A stretch of DNA of 64,000 bases from Omphiscola glabra. Taxonomy: Eukaryota > Mollusca > Gastropoda > Lymnaeidae. Both the position numbers and the translations under genes were made by a program. The DNA lies in assembly GCA_964017045.1 (NCBI GenBank), contig OZ024806.1, forward strand, positions 26,771,503 to 26,835,502, given 5' to 3'. The notes beneath the pieces are model-generated. The model saw only the letters and a list, made by a program, of their open reading frames with translations, was not told the DNA's origin and ran no database searches. This document shows positions 12,901-23,000 of the stretch, piece by piece; the stretch's first letter is position 1, and the number at the start of each line of letters is the position of its first letter.

Positions 12901-15900
12901 TCCTGGCCGGGGTTTACTTCCTGTGGAGATTCTGTGCGGGGGCCGAGGGAATTTTATCTGGCAACAACTTCTGCTGTCCGAAGTGAGTGTCCTTTTAATA
13001 CAAAACGTTTACACGTTTCACACAATTATGTAATGATCTTTTACAAGATAAATCTTTCGTTATTGATTAAAACATTGTGGAACATAGTCTCACAATACAC
13101 ATTTAGATACGTCTGGCCGTTGTTTCTACAGTGAGACTGAGACAGCTACATTGTGATATGGCAATACTTAAGTTTTTTCAATCTCAAATAATTATTTTTT
13201 CTTACTTTGTTTTTTTTTTGCTCATGAAGACATTCAACTGCAATTGTGTTTTTTTCTTTTTCTGTTTGGCTTTTAAATTTTCCTCCCACCGACTTTCTTT
13301 CCATTCTTCTGAACTTTGTTTTCGCGAGGGACCTTTGCTTTTTCTTATTCCTTTGTTTTCTTTCAGATAGGCCTACAGGTAGGCTATATATTGTGTATAT
13401 TTTGTGTATACACGTATGAATGTTTTTTTTTTTGCTGTTGTTGTAATGATGAAGGCATTTGACGAAACGTTTAAATGTGTATTTTGTGTAACAATAATTA
13501 CCGCTCAACAATATTTGTCTGATGGACACAGATTACTTGTGTTTTTTAAATCTACTTAAAAGCTTTACGGCATTTCAAATCTCTTATCACGTAACCGTAT
13601 CGCCCTTAAACGTTGTTGTCTCCCTTGTCACGTCTCAACATATCTTGTTGAACTATTTATTTACTTCACACGGTTTTTCACGCAGTCCTCTAAAAATTAC
13701 CGGTCTTTATTCTTCATCAGACTTCGGTTCTGTCCGGCACACAAATATCTGAAAATTTTAAACTCGTATCTCCATGGCAATGGCTTTCCTCTCGTTACTA
13801 GGCACGTGTAAACAAAGGCTTGAGTTACTCAAAAGTATTAAGGGTAAAAAAACATAAGGAAAAACTAAATCTTCACACAAATGAGAGTTCCATTTATATT
13901 TTTTTTCAGGCAAAAAGTAGAACCAGATGATTAGTGAGTATTAGTTACCAATTATGGTTTCATTTTAACGCTCTCTTTATATCATTCAAGTTTGAATCGT
14001 TGTTTAACTTATATCCATGGCATTCAATGCTTTTAGGTTTGAGCTGTAGTGATAAATTAGACATTTTAATACATAAGATAGTAAACGATATGATAATCTT
14101 TAAAAATAAAGTTGCATTCACATAACATGAAATAATCCTTATCTACATTGTTGTTGTTCTTCGTCATTCGCATGCGAAAATGACCAAGGCTATATTACAC
14201 GGTGAGTAGGCACGTACCATACCAGCTCCACCTGCGATTTCCCGCACCAGAGGCACACTTTGTTTTGGGTCCTAGTAGGATTTGAGTTGATTCTTCTTTT
14301 CCTTGCGGTGGCTTTAGGAGTGAGCGTTGAGCCTAAACTCGTGAAGATTTTACACAGACGGTGAGTCTGCAATGCAAGCTTGCACGGTCCATGGCAAAAA
14401 TCTCCCACTAATCAAGGTCTATGACCATGGATTTTTAGTGAATCTTGAAGCGTTTCGTCTGCCCACCAACTGAACGCTTCGCATTTGAGAGTTCACCGAA
14501 CAATAGTCGTTTTGGAAGTCTGCAGTCTGGTATTCTTTCGACATGCTCTGCCCATCTGCCTTTTACTTTTTGTAGAAGCGTGTGGGTGCTGTTGCAATAT
14601 GCCCGTTGTAAAACATTAGTGGCTCTGTCCTGTCATCTTTAGCAAAGAAGTTTACGTAGGCAGCATAGGTGGAGATGGTTTAGATGTCTGTCAACATTAG
14701 CCCACCTCTCACATGATATACCTTTCTTCCTCTGTTATACATTCACTCACCTGTTATAAATTAACTCACATGTTATCTTTACTGTTATCCTTACTGTCAA
14801 CAGTTATACCTCCTGTCACCTGTTATTCTTCCTCTAACTTAATAAACAATCTCTTACATGTTATACATCCTCTCACCGGTTACACCTTCCCTCACATGTT
14901 ATATCTGCACCTCCACAGTTTCACCTACGACGTGCGAACAAATAACAACTACCGCGACTCCTATTGGAAGACAGGTAAGATATGCCAATCATCACGTGAC
15001 CGTTACAGCTATATCTGAAGCACTGTGGTTAGAGGTGTTAGAGTGGCATCACGTTGTAAGACAAAGGAAAAAGAAGTCCATCTTCTATGATAAACACACC
15101 CAAATAATGAATATTTCGGTAAAATACCTTCTGCAGCCACAAAAAAAATGATTTTAAAAATATAAATGAAGAAAAATAAAAAATGAACTAACTTAAAAAT
15201 ATTAAAAATACTACTTGGGCACAGGAAATTGACAAATATAAAAGTGAATTTTTTGCGATGTAAACCGGAACTGGGGAAGAGAATGTGTAGTCAAGTAAGA
15301 GAAATGAAGTGTATTTTCAGGGTGTTTCATGAAAGCCGACACCAAAAGAAAAACCTGCACATAAGGAAAAGCAAGAATTCAAGTTCCTATCACCCCTAAA
15401 AATTATATTTTAATTTACATTATTTTTTCATGAAAATTGACTATATATGGGCAATCTAATGGCCCAGGTTGTTAGTGTCAAGAAAATGTGGATTTAACTT
15501 TTCTCCAAACATACCATACCTGGCATAATACTTGGAGGTTACTATTGTTTTGAAGTGGGACCGTGGGATTCTTACTCCAGGCTTGTAAATGTGGGGCTAC
15601 CTCATTTGTGGACTAACCCATCTTTGTGTTTATCTTTTAAGAACACAAATTACTTGCATATTTATGTTCATTTAAAACAGACAATTGTTCCATAATTGTT
15701 TCATTAGCATATATCTACTACCACTACAGTCACGCAAAGCAATATATATTTACACTGCTCTAGACAGTCATACACACAACATAAGTGTACCCTAAAAGAG
15801 TTCCAACCACGGCCATATTGCCATCACTTGACCTATAATTCCACTTTCTTTCCCAGGGGATCATTACGAAAGCGGGAACGGCTACAATGCGTCTGGTGAC

Positions 15901-15981
15901 CTCTATTCCAATTCGATTGACGGTGGCGTTGTACGCCTGGCGCTGCCGGCCCCTCCAGCCAGGTCCAATCTGGCATTTTGA
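1683..15981 (+). CDS. Cadherin-like gene A (spliced, 5' partial): short single-pass cadherin-repeat membrane protein
   Basis: Exons: 1683-1760 (probable), 2584-2766, 4356-4496, 4838-4984, 5477-5579, 6490-6572, 6899-7001, 7348-7447, 8404-8507, 9984-10167, 11214-11391, 12634-12982, 14919-14974, 15857-15981. Every junction is AG/GT and the phases chain without a break, giving 618 residues from exon 2584 to the TGA at 15979-15981. Cadherin hallmarks seen: LDYEKEDLYTITCTVTDGF, VTNVNEPPVFD, VHDVNDNTCNF and RATDED, typical of calcium-dependent extracellular cadherin repeats. About four repeats follow the C-terminal half of an earlier one. Then come a Thr-rich mucin-like stalk, one hydrophobic transmembrane segment and a tail of about 85 residues ending RLALPAPPARSNLAF. 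No catenin-binding region is recognisable. The signal peptide and start are not in view and probably lie upstream of the window. Likely a cell-surface adhesion or recognition protein; ligand unknown. Family certain, exact subfamily not. Confidence 0.88.
1883..2383 (+). repeat. GA-rich microsatellite with GCGAGA interruptions
   Basis: Almost pure purine strand; long open frames of RERERE or SLSLSL are artefacts. It lies in the intron between the probable exon 1683-1760 and exon 2584. Confidence 0.95.
2584..2766 (+). CDS. Gene A exon: end of N-terminal cadherin repeat
   Basis: Acceptor follows a strong pyrimidine tract (ccaccccctcccaaag); donor is cacg/gtgagt. Phase 1 on both sides, 61 codons. 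It encodes YMLTIKCVNGAGNQW, then VDILPNAAPVI, the last strands of a cadherin repeat plus the linker to the next. The intron that follows begins directly with a 30-bp minisatellite that copies this donor. Confidence 0.85.
2767..3020 (+). repeat. 30-bp minisatellite starting at a splice donor
   Basis: Unit ccacacggtgagtgtcacag plus tcaaaactac, about 8 copies. The first unit is the real 5' splice site of exon 2584-2766, so the intron holds several further exact or near GTGAGT donors. Period divisible by 3, hence open frames on both strands. Confidence 0.9.
3375..3675 (+). repeat. About 30-bp minisatellite, about 10 copies
   Basis: Unit cccaaagacccacgacattc plus tcttaccgga, in the same intron as the previous array. 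Confidence 0.88.
3895..4300 (+). repeat. Degenerate long-period tandem repeat
   Basis: Recurring ctaccaaaccctattatatt and cgacagatacattgccatcc at roughly 60-75 bp spacing; ends just before exon 4356-4496. Confidence 0.7.
4356..4496 (+). CDS. Gene A exon: first half of a cadherin repeat
   Basis: Acceptor caccag/atgtg, donor aaaga/gtaagt, phase 1-1, 141 nt, the same length and phase as the gene B exon at 23378-23518. Contains VKANDVDGDVLICSL, a degenerate Asp-rich calcium site. Residues align with gene B position by position (DVIALVA against DMKILDS). Confidence 0.88.
4838..4984 (+). CDS. Gene A exon: second half of a cadherin repeat
   Basis: Acceptor gtcttcag/gtgg, donor atag/gtgagc, phase 1-1. 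Encodes VVKTAVDLRSASEP, then LKVSVSDWATTTKIFDIDV. It is the counterpart of gene B 25397-25519 (TTIDLRSADVSNVKLEIKV); the shared DLRSA core supports homology. Confidence 0.88.
5160..5325 (+). repeat. 32-bp minisatellite, 5 copies
   Basis: Unit atcagcaatgtgttatggaa plus agtgaaaaattt. Confidence 0.88.
5477..5579 (+). CDS. Gene A exon: start of next cadherin repeat
   Basis: Acceptor ctgacag/agttg, donor gaccc/gtgagt, phase 1 in and 2 out. Encodes ELNTRPQILNLPTTV, then PETTASGFTIVTL, the usual cadherin repeat opening with a conserved Glu. Gene B counterpart: 29386-29491 (KLNARPDIKYLPGV). Confidence 0.88.
5583..5720 (+). repeat. 24-bp minisatellite at the start of an intron
   Basis: Unit tgactgctctcactacatct plus actg, beginning a few bases after the donor of exon 5477-5579. 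Confidence 0.88.
6296..6375 (+). repeat. About 30-bp tandem repeat, 3 copies
   Basis: cacagtggtacagatcactt and variants, in the intron before exon 6490-6572. Confidence 0.65.
6490..6572 (+). CDS. Gene A exon: middle of cadherin repeat
   Basis: Acceptor tttttccag/tgatg, donor tggat/gtgagt, phase 2 in and 1 out. Encodes VFVPQMVPTCTVEP, then QYKFTFETG. Gene B counterpart 31614-31690 ends KFHLDTN. Confidence 0.85.
6899..7001 (+). CDS. Gene A exon: LDYE segment of cadherin repeat
   Basis: Acceptor aaacacag/caca, donor tttct/gtaagt, phase 1 in and 2 out. Contains LDYEKEDLYTITCTVTDGF, the classical LDxE calcium motif followed by the Y-x-(I/L)-x-(V/C) strand. Gene B counterpart 32530-32614 has LDFERTQRYTVTF. 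Confidence 0.92.
7348..7447 (+). CDS. Gene A exon: cadherin linker (NVNEPP) and start of next repeat
   Basis: Acceptor gctttag/agaat, donor gtgag/gtgagt, phase 2 in and 0 out. Encodes VLTVKVTNVNEPPVFDEI then YYCDLDESE. The DxNxPP-type linker between repeats is clear. The Cys in YYC is conserved in gene B (YHC). Confidence 0.92.
7513..7770 (+). repeat. 39-bp minisatellite, about 6.5 copies
   Basis: Unit aatcaagacgtcattcactt plus tgtattcaactacctccag. Period divisible by 3, hence open frames on both strands; intronic, about 65 bp after a donor. Confidence 0.9.
7855..8255 (+). repeat. About 34-bp minisatellite, 11-12 diverged copies
   Basis: Unit gatgaccgatggcagtagca plus tgtcagcactttga. Same intron as the 39-bp array. 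Confidence 0.88.
8404..8507 (+). CDS. Gene A exon: AGGSSCDL segment
   Basis: Acceptor tatcacag/gccgg, donor ttcag/gtaata, phase 0 in and 2 out. Encodes AGGSSCDLNAVITDPEGD then VGFLNG. The counterpart in gene B (AGSSTCNIGATVRDPEVD) is the exon that occurs twice, at 34011 and 36023. Confidence 0.9.
9907..9957 (+). repeat. (TA)n microsatellite
   Basis: About 25 TA units just upstream of the acceptor of exon 9984-10167. Confidence 0.95.
9984..10167 (+). CDS. Gene A exon: cadherin strands ending DVNDNTCNF
   Basis: Acceptor gtgacag/atacg, donor gtcg/gtgagt, phase 2 in and 0 out. Encodes FNVNYDVDQ, LQLQASDAYGASKTAP and VHDVNDNTCNF. DVNDN is the canonical inter-repeat calcium linker. Sits just after a long TA microsatellite (9907-9957). 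Confidence 0.93.
10201..10365. mobile_element. hAT-type MITE with CAGAGGCGTAGC ends, copy 1
   Basis: Inverted ends CAGAGGCGTAGCTAG and TTAGCTACGCCTCTG, 165 bp, 8-bp target duplication ttcaatga/gtcaatga (one mismatch). In the intron after gene A exon 9984-10167. Confidence 0.8.
10950..11190 (+). repeat. Degenerate short-period repeat (ctgaccataacat)
   Basis: ctgaccataacatctgaccc and ttaatat variants at 16-30 bp spacing, ending at the acceptor region of exon 11214. Confidence 0.8.
11214..11391 (+). CDS. Gene A exon: membrane-proximal cadherin repeat, first part
   Basis: Acceptor cacgatag/accc, donor catag/gtgaga, phase 0 in and 1 out. Encodes GTQLGSLGNFRATDEDRT, with the ATDED calcium motif, then VTYDVIRALPA and GSLAYI. 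Gene B counterpart: 37846-38029. Confidence 0.9.
11765..11882 (+). repeat. 14-bp minisatellite
   Basis: acaatgccacattt repeated about 8 times. Confidence 0.88.
12240..12460 (+). repeat. About 43-bp tandem repeat, 4-5 copies
   Basis: gactgtctgtaggactattg followed by tttaaagactaacaggtagg. Confidence 0.85.
12634..12982 (+). CDS. Gene A exon: last cadherin strands, Thr-rich stalk, transmembrane helix
   Basis: Acceptor ctccacag/gcag, donor ccgaa/gtgagt, phase 1 in and 2 out. In order: SYALIVRCKDGGSPQR (last repeat), a Thr-rich stalk of about 30 residues built largely from ACC/ACA codons and probably O-glycosylated, then FDYDAFVAVF running into a Leu/Ala/Gly-rich single transmembrane helix, then WRFC as the cytoplasmic stop-transfer side. 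Gene B has the same layout at 38267-38645. Confidence 0.93.
12983..14189. other. Intron of gene A, no recognised element
   Basis: AT-rich intronic sequence with T-runs. Open frames on both strands at 13130-13530 come from low-complexity T/A tracts and have no domain. Confidence 0.6.
14190..14690. repeat. Possible decayed mobile element in gene A intron
   Basis: GC content and open-frame character rise above the surrounding intron and the text reads like degraded coding sequence on the minus strand, but I cannot name a family. Lies between exons 12634-12982 and 14919-14974. Confidence 0.3.
14700..14910 (+). repeat. Degenerate cacatgttatac repeat before a tail exon
   Basis: cctctcacatgttatacatc and relatives, ending directly at the acceptor of exon 14919-14974. 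Confidence 0.7.
14919..14974 (+). CDS. Gene A exon: cytoplasmic tail segment
   Basis: Acceptor ctccacag/tttc, donor acag/gtaaga, phase 2 in and 1 out. Encodes NFTYDVRTNNNYRDSYWKT. Gene B exon 40654-40706 encodes YPPVRTNRAYTDDYWKN; the shared VRTN-x-x-Y-x-D-x-YWK makes this short exon convincing. The preceding intron ends in a degenerate minisatellite that runs into the acceptor. Confidence 0.85.
15857..15981 (+). CDS. Gene A terminal exon: cytoplasmic C-terminus
   Basis: Acceptor tttcccag/ggga, phase 1, stop TGA at 15979-15981. Encodes GDHYESGNGYNASG, then IDGGVVRLALPAPPARSNLAF. The last 20 or so residues are the most conserved intracellular part shared with gene B. A possible polyadenylation signal AATAAA lies near 16431. 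Confidence 0.92.
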
Positions 15982-16845
15982 TGACGTCTTCGGATAATCA
16001 TGGATTAGATATTTATTTTTAACCGCCATCGAACGCGAATCATCTCTACACATCTTTGTTTTGAAAAGTCCAGCTACAATATATATATATATATACAAAT
16101 ATTATAAGGCGTTACCAAGACTCGCGTGCCCAAAACGACCAAGAAGACAACAAAATTATAAATCCAAAAGATCTAAGAAGTTCGCTTTATGTAAACTTGA
16201 AGATATCATGAACACATCTTGTCGTAATGAACACTTCGTTGATCTGTTCTATTTATGACTCAACTGTCCTCATAAATGGATGTTATTTTTTCAATTGACA
16301 CATTGTTTTGTTTGAGCAATAACAAGATATTTTTGGAACTTTGTAAAGTATTCAATTCAAGTCAGTTTTAGTGTCAGTTGTATTTTTAAATTATTTAAGT
16401 CATTATTTTTTTTTAACTCTACAAACATCAAATAAATAAAAGTATAACATTTGAATTTTTATAATGTGTGCATTAAACCTCTTTGAACAATTAGAGTATT
16501 GTGTGTCTTAACTACCCACTTAATTACAATCTCAGAACTGACGTCATAGGACTCAAACTATAGAATTCAAAGTAAAACCTTTTTTCACAAGGAATGAAAT
16601 TATTTCTAGAATAGTTACAATGTAAAAAAAATAATAAAAAAATAAAGATATTAAGTTTTTTTTAATATTGGATCTTGGCAGCAATAGGTTGAGAAGTTTT
16701 TGTCTTGAGTTGAGGTAAAAAGAAATGTGAAAGATTCCGTTTCATATAACACTTAAGTGTCTGTTAGAGAGATAAGGCTCTGATTTAATGGACTCTGAAT
16801 TAATTTTGTCGTTAGATTTTGCTAAACGTTCAGAAAGAGTGACCC
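15982..16845. other. 3' flank of gene A
   Basis: AT-rich; AATAAA near 16431 may be the polyadenylation signal of gene A. Nothing else recognised. Confidence 0.5.
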
Positions 16846-17040
16846 GATGGTTCTCGCAGTGTGAACCAATGGTGCCCACAGAGTGACCCAATTGTTCCCA
16901 GGGAGTTACCCAATTGTGCCAACAGAGGGGCCCAATTGTGCTCGCAGAGAGACCCAGTAAAGCCCGGAGAGTGACATAATGATGCCCGGAGAGTGACATA
17001 ATGATGCCCGGAGAGTGACATAATGGTGCCCAGAGAGTGG
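16846..17040 (+). repeat. About 22-bp minisatellite
   Basis: gtgacataatgatgcccgga and diverged relatives (gagtgacccaattgt). Confidence 0.8.
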
Positions 17041-17963
17041 CCCTACTGTTCGTGAAAATGATGCAAGTTTCCCCAGGAAGGCAACTACATAAATGATATT
17101 TTCTGTAATTTTGTCCCAGATCCAAGACAAGTCCAGTCGACGGTCGTTAATATAACAACATGATCCATATGACTAATAACTAAGGCGTACATGTCCGGAT
17201 CTTGTGTTTTATAACTTGTAACAAGGCTTGTAGGTGTCACTTAAAGATCATTTACGTCTCCTTATCATTGTGGTCTGTAACTGAAGCACAACTTACAACC
17301 ACTGCCTGATTGCTGTTGGTGGTCTTGACTTTTATTGTGTGGGGGGGGGGTGTAGAGGGTAGGTAGCCAATGACATATTATACAATTCTTAATATGACAC
17401 ACAGCCTATAGTTACACGATTTTGTTAGTTTTGTAACAACGAACTGGGTAAAATATATTGAGATTCAATCAGTGTGGTGTTCGAACATGAATGGGAAAAA
17501 AATAATTTTGGAGAGAAAATAGCAAAATGTGTTAGTTAATAACATTTCCGGCTTCATATCCTTTGTTGTTGTCATGGTTATGGCTAAGTAAACATCGATT
17601 GGATGACGTCACCGTGAATTGAGAAAAATGAAATTATTCAGAGCAAAGCATAAATTTAATTTTTAAAAAAAACTGTATTATTGAGAATGCTTTAATTAGC
17701 CCTATACACAACTGAGAGAAATCGCCTTTAGAAACAACAAACATGATTTTAGGAACAAACCCAATTTGGAAAAAGTAGACGGCAGCCACGGGCAAGCTAC
17801 AGAGTTTTACAAATATGTGGACGTACCCCAAAGGCACAATGATGTGCTAAAATTAGACTGTGATATTTTGGCTGTCTGGAGACGCTGACGAAGAGACGGG
17901 AAGTATTCCAGGTCTCTGAATGTAAGAAGCTAATTTCAAAGTCATGACATGACGCCAGCCAAG
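17041..17963. other. Intergenic, nothing recognised
   Basis: AT-rich, with a G-run near 17341. No exon signature with phase support on either strand. Confidence 0.5.
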
Positions 17964-18415
17964 ACTCGATCAGCCGTAAGGCTTACAATCACACAATCTT
18001 ATCAACCGTAAGGCTTACAATCAGACAACCATATCAACCGTAAGGCTTACAATCAGACAACCTTATCAACCGTAAGGCTTACAATCAGACAATCTTATCA
18101 ACCGTAAGGCTTACAATCAGACAATCTCATCAACCGTAAGGCTTACAATCAAACAATCTTATCAACCGTAAGGTTTACAATCAGACAATCTTATCAACCG
18201 TAAGGCTTACAATCAGCCAATCTTATCAACCGTAATGCTTACAATCAGACAATCTTATTAACCGTAATGCTTACAATCAGACAATCTTATTAACCGTAAT
18301 GCTTACAATCAGACAATCTTATCAACCGTAAGGCTTACAATCAGACAATCTTATCAACCGTAATGCTTACAATCAGACAATCTTATTAACCGTAAGGCTT
18401 ACAATCTGACAATCT
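17964..18415 (+). repeat. 32-bp minisatellite, about 14 copies
   Basis: Unit aaccgtaaggcttacaatca plus gacaatcttatc. Contiguous copies without variable spacers, so not CRISPR-like. Confidence 0.92.
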
Positions 18416-19084
18416 TGAGGTGTTATTTCTATTATATATTTTCTAAAGTAATTATAACGTAATAATTTTGTTTGATATTTACAATATTTTTAATGTGTTC
18501 TTTTTGAATACAAATGTGGATGTAAGATCTTAATTTTTAAATTTCATTTACTTTTTTGATGGGCTATTTTTATTTACAATTTTAAAAGAATTAAAAAGTA
18601 CAAAACCACAAAAAATTATTTATGTACACAACGGCTTAGATGACGTAACTCTCTTGTACGCCGAAAAGCTAAAATGTCGCGTTGAACAAACAACTACTTC
18701 CTTGTAGTGATATCATTTATGATGTAAACATTATAATTTATTATTTGCACCTATCCTTCTTGGCCCATACATCGAGTCATAAATTTCGATTGTCAGTTCT
18801 GTTTTACAAGTCAAAGTTAAAACGTCGAAATTCGATTGTTAAAATGTGCCCTTTTTTAAAGAGAGTTAATTCACGGGATCGATGGCTCTCAAACTCATAA
18901 AAACCGTCTTTTCTCTAACAATTTTTTGGACTATATCAATGTAAACGGCACATCTGTTTTGTCCTGGTAACTCATGACACAACCACCGCGGCACTGAAAT
19001 GAAGATAACATTATTAAAAACGTCGCCACTCTTCTGTGATACTTTGATAAGATGTAACCTTATCTGAGACTGAATTATGTCTTG

Positions 19085-19170
19085 TTGACAAGACACGTGG
19101 ACAGGTCGGATGGACAAGTCGGGTGGACAAGTCTGATGGACAACTTTGAGCGACAAGTCATATGGACAAG
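19085..19170 (+). repeat. Short tandem repeat gtggacaagtcgg
   Basis: About six 13-bp units (ggacaagtcgggt and variants). Confidence 0.75.
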
Positions 19171-19419
19171 TCACCTCCTTGGAAACTGAATTAAAGCTCT
19201 CCAGCACACAATATTGAGATCCCCTGTGGTAATCATGTCGAGGTATATAAAAGTCGTAAGATTTGATCCCTTGATTTATTCAAATAGATAATATCAAATT
19301 TTCATTGCCACAAGGTATTTCACTTTAAAACATAACTTTAAAATACGCAAGTGATAGATATAAGGACTCAGATTTGGTGTCGCTTCTGATACACGCTTTG
19401 ATTTTATCACAATTTGTTA

Positions 19420-19810
19420 AGTCACATTATCTCAATGTAATAATAACACAATCACAGTACAATAGTCACACTATCTTAGTCAAACAGTCGCATCAGCTTA
19501 ATGTTATATTCACATTATCTGAGTCTAATCAATATTTCAGCGTAATAGACATATTACCTCAGTGCCCTTCGTGAAATCTGTAAATCTGCTCATCCTGTTG
19601 GTCTTCAAAAGGAACTCAACCTCTTGAGTATGCCCAGATGTGCTTTTTTATCTCATTATCTCAGTGTCATAGTCATATAATCTCAGAGCAATAGTCACAT
19701 TAAATCAGTTTAATATGCACATTATCTCAGTGTAACTGACATGATTTTCGTGTAATAGTCACATTGTCTTAGTGTCATAGTCACATTATCTCATTGCAAT
19801 AATAATATTA
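19420..19810 (+). repeat. Degenerate repeat upstream of gene B
   Basis: cacattatctcagtgtaata and variants. It fills most of the 500 bp upstream of the gene B start, so any core promoter of gene B is within or just after it. Confidence 0.75.
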
Positions 19811-19950
19811 TTTGAATGTATTAAGTCTTACAAGGAAACATTTGGCAACCTTTATTTTGAAAATCTGTCTATTGTTCAATTTGTAGTTTACCTCTCATTT
19901 TGAATATGCTGAAAAATAAAACAGACGGCCTCCGGGATACAACTACGACA

Positions 19951-20031
19951 ATGGAAACACCAAGTCTAACATTAGACAAGACAGTCTGCTGTCTCATTGT
20001 GTTCCTTGTTGCTACTATTAATGCCCAGACG
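19951..20031 (+). CDS. Gene B exon 1: start and signal peptide
   Basis: METPSLTLDK, then hydrophobic core TVCCLIVFLVATINAQT, ending at donor acg/gtgagt in phase 0. Cleavage is likely after INA. It is the only signal-peptide exon seen for either cadherin-like gene. Confidence 0.82.
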
Positions 20032-23000
20032 GTGAGTCTTTTCTTGTGTGTAATGTTTCATTTTAGTCTGACTAGACTAAGCATGTGGTTTGGTGAAAAC
20101 GTAAAAGATTTAATGAGTGGTTTAATTATTATTTCATACTATATTTTATTGGTTGTTCCGTTTTCTTTGGTTTGCTTGCCTAAAAGTTGAAGGTCGTGTG
20201 TAATTATATACTTTCCAATGCGCTTATTACCAGAAGCCACCTTCCAATTGTTTCTATACTCTCCAACTCATTTATTACCACACGCTCTCTTCCAAACATT
20301 TCTATACTTTCCAAATTCACTTATTACCACACCCCACCTTCCAAACATTGATACACGGTTAAAAGTCATGTGATCACCAAGATGGATTATAACCTGGCCA
20401 GTTTTTCTCTGGATGTCTTTACAGTGCCGGCCTCAGGAAATTTTGTGCTGTTGGCAAAGAAAGAAACAATACCGCCATTTGTTAATAATAAACGTTGTTC
20501 TATCTTTCAGTTTTCTAAGAAACAAACTTCTATATTCAGTTTTTAAGTTTAATTCTTAATGATGAAAATGCGTATTTAAGTTTCTTTTTTTGATAGCGTA
20601 AATTTTCTTTAAACTCAAATTCTTAAATAATCAAGTTGTTAAAGGCGTTAAGAGCATATTTAATAGTTGATTTCATGACATACATGGCGTTCTCACTTTT
20701 AAAAAGCACCTTAAACGAGGTGGCTTCTGAAACAAACAAAAACAGGATGCAATGGTAAAGTTCTAAAAGTTTTAATAGTGTCTAATGATCAACCATTCAT
20801 TTCAACAAAAGTTGCGTTTCTTGCTTTAGCAAAAGCAACATCCAGAATTATTTCATTCACATCAAAATGTTGTGTTGTCATTCTGAAACAACCAATGGAT
20901 CTTCAGGCAGTTTCTGTCAGTGCTCAGCAATGTTGCTAGGAAATGTTAGCGAAATTCATTGTCACATACACACATGGAGCACCCAAGCCCATTCGACATA
21001 GATCATTGGTTCTAACAAAAATAAATCCGACCACCACCTCTTTGGGCCCATAAAGTCGCCCTCACTGCCCACTGTCGAACCAAGTTACAAGCAAATATAC
21101 TATTACTTTAAAAGAAGATAATTACACATGTACAATTCATGCATATATTTGAACAATTCATCCAATTACAAAACGGTATCTACTATTTTATTGTTTAATT
21201 ATAAGCTGAATAATTTAAACAAGCGGTACATGAAGTAAGATAACTATTTAGCAAGAGTTTTAGATACAAAGATGGTAAACCTCAATGAAATTACCTTCCA
21301 CAAAATAAAATGGCATGATTGCAGCAAGGAGAATAGAAACTAATGTAATACTTAAGACAGAATCTTTTGTACAAATCTTGAAGCTTGAATTAAATATTTT
21401 TTTGTGTGGCTAACTAAGCGTTAATACTATAACTGCACTAATCATAAATAAATGTTTCATTTTAAAAACTAAATCTGTGACTTCCATCAAAAGAAAATTC
21501 TCGAATCGCTGTGCTAGGTGATAATTTTGAAAATAGCTTCATATTTTTACTCTAATGGGCTGGTAAATGAGTACTGCTCGTTTAGGCCATATATTGAGTT
21601 TGAAAATTGAAAAGAGTCATAACTTTTATATACAAAGTAATGACCATAGGTTGATTTTTTATAAGGCAGGTCTCAACCCATCGCAACTTCAAATTTATGA
21701 TAACCAATGACGAATGTTATGTCTATGATGTCAGCACCTTGAGAAGCATTTGTGCCAACGAACTTCAATAAAAAAAACCACCAAAAAAAACCACCAAAAA
21801 AAAACCCACCAAAAAAACAGCAACTTGTACTGCATAACTTTCAGCACAGAGCGTCAGGAATAGTCATATCATTTCGACTGTGTTCTAGAATGTGCCATTC
21901 TGCAGTAGTTAAGGGCACTGACATTTGTAGCTACGAGAAGTTGTCGATATGGGCAGCGACCAACGGTTAGAACAGTCACTGATGGTGTACCATCAATTTT
22001 AAAAGTATACATATTTAGGGGATTTTTCTTGATCAACAGAATGTCCCTGAAATACGTAATATAAAATTTCCGTCGTCTGGATACATTTTTTTTGATCGGT
22101 TGAAAAAAACCCGCTAGCAATAAGCTAAAAATCATTTTCGTAAAAGTCCAGTAAAAATGCCATCTTCCCTTTATAATTTTGCTATGCTATACAGCTAATT
22201 TCCATTTTCTCAGCTTTGTGTCTATGCTATACAACTGATCAACATATTCTCAGCTCTGTTTCTCTGAATGTAGAAGTTCACTTATAGCTTGTTTAGGATG
22301 ACTACTTAACCGATTGTCAAAATGTATTATATTAGTGGAGATTTTAATGGTCTTTTCAGGGACAATTTGCATTCAAAACTTTTTCTTCTGCCAATGATTT
22401 AGTTGTAATCGCCAAAGTGAAGATTTAATATGCTCTATCTCTCCGTACGATTGGTACTTTTTTATTTGGTCCTATATTTTAAATATTTAAACTGTTCAAT
22501 TGATTTAAAAGCAATATCTTTTTATTGAAACGTTTCGCTAGATATCTATGATCTCTAATAAAAAAAAAATCAAATCACTAATGAACAAACGAACGCAAAG
22601 ACGGGGAATTCTTTTATTGTTGAGGTTCCCTTAGCTTCAGCACGTGTTTGACTTTCGTGTGGTTCAGTTAGTAGAACGCCGTTATTTTACATTTTAAATG
22701 TTTGTCATCGTACTACTTTTACTACAGTGGCTTAGTCAGTGTTAGTGCAACCCGGAAAGGGCAGCGATTTGGCCTCCCATTCCTAAAAAAAATGTAGTTT
22801 TTTTTTTAAAATAAGAAATTCTGTTTGCTGAAAATGCGCCCCTAAATGTAAAGAAAAAATGCCGTTCGGTGGGCGGGTGCTCCCTTCCGCCCCCTCTCTA
22901 CTCTTAAACCTGCTGCCTCCTTTACAACGTACAACGTAATATATTCTAGTACAACGTAATATTCGCCAAACTCACGTTTTTTGTATTCTCGTTGAATTTT

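Noticed and set aside
13131..13529. Overlapping 79- and 127-codon frames on opposite strands
   Set aside because: Intronic, T/A-rich low complexity, no paralogous counterpart in gene B.
17964..18415. CRISPR-like regular array
   Set aside because: Units are contiguous with no variable spacers, and the genome is eukaryotic.
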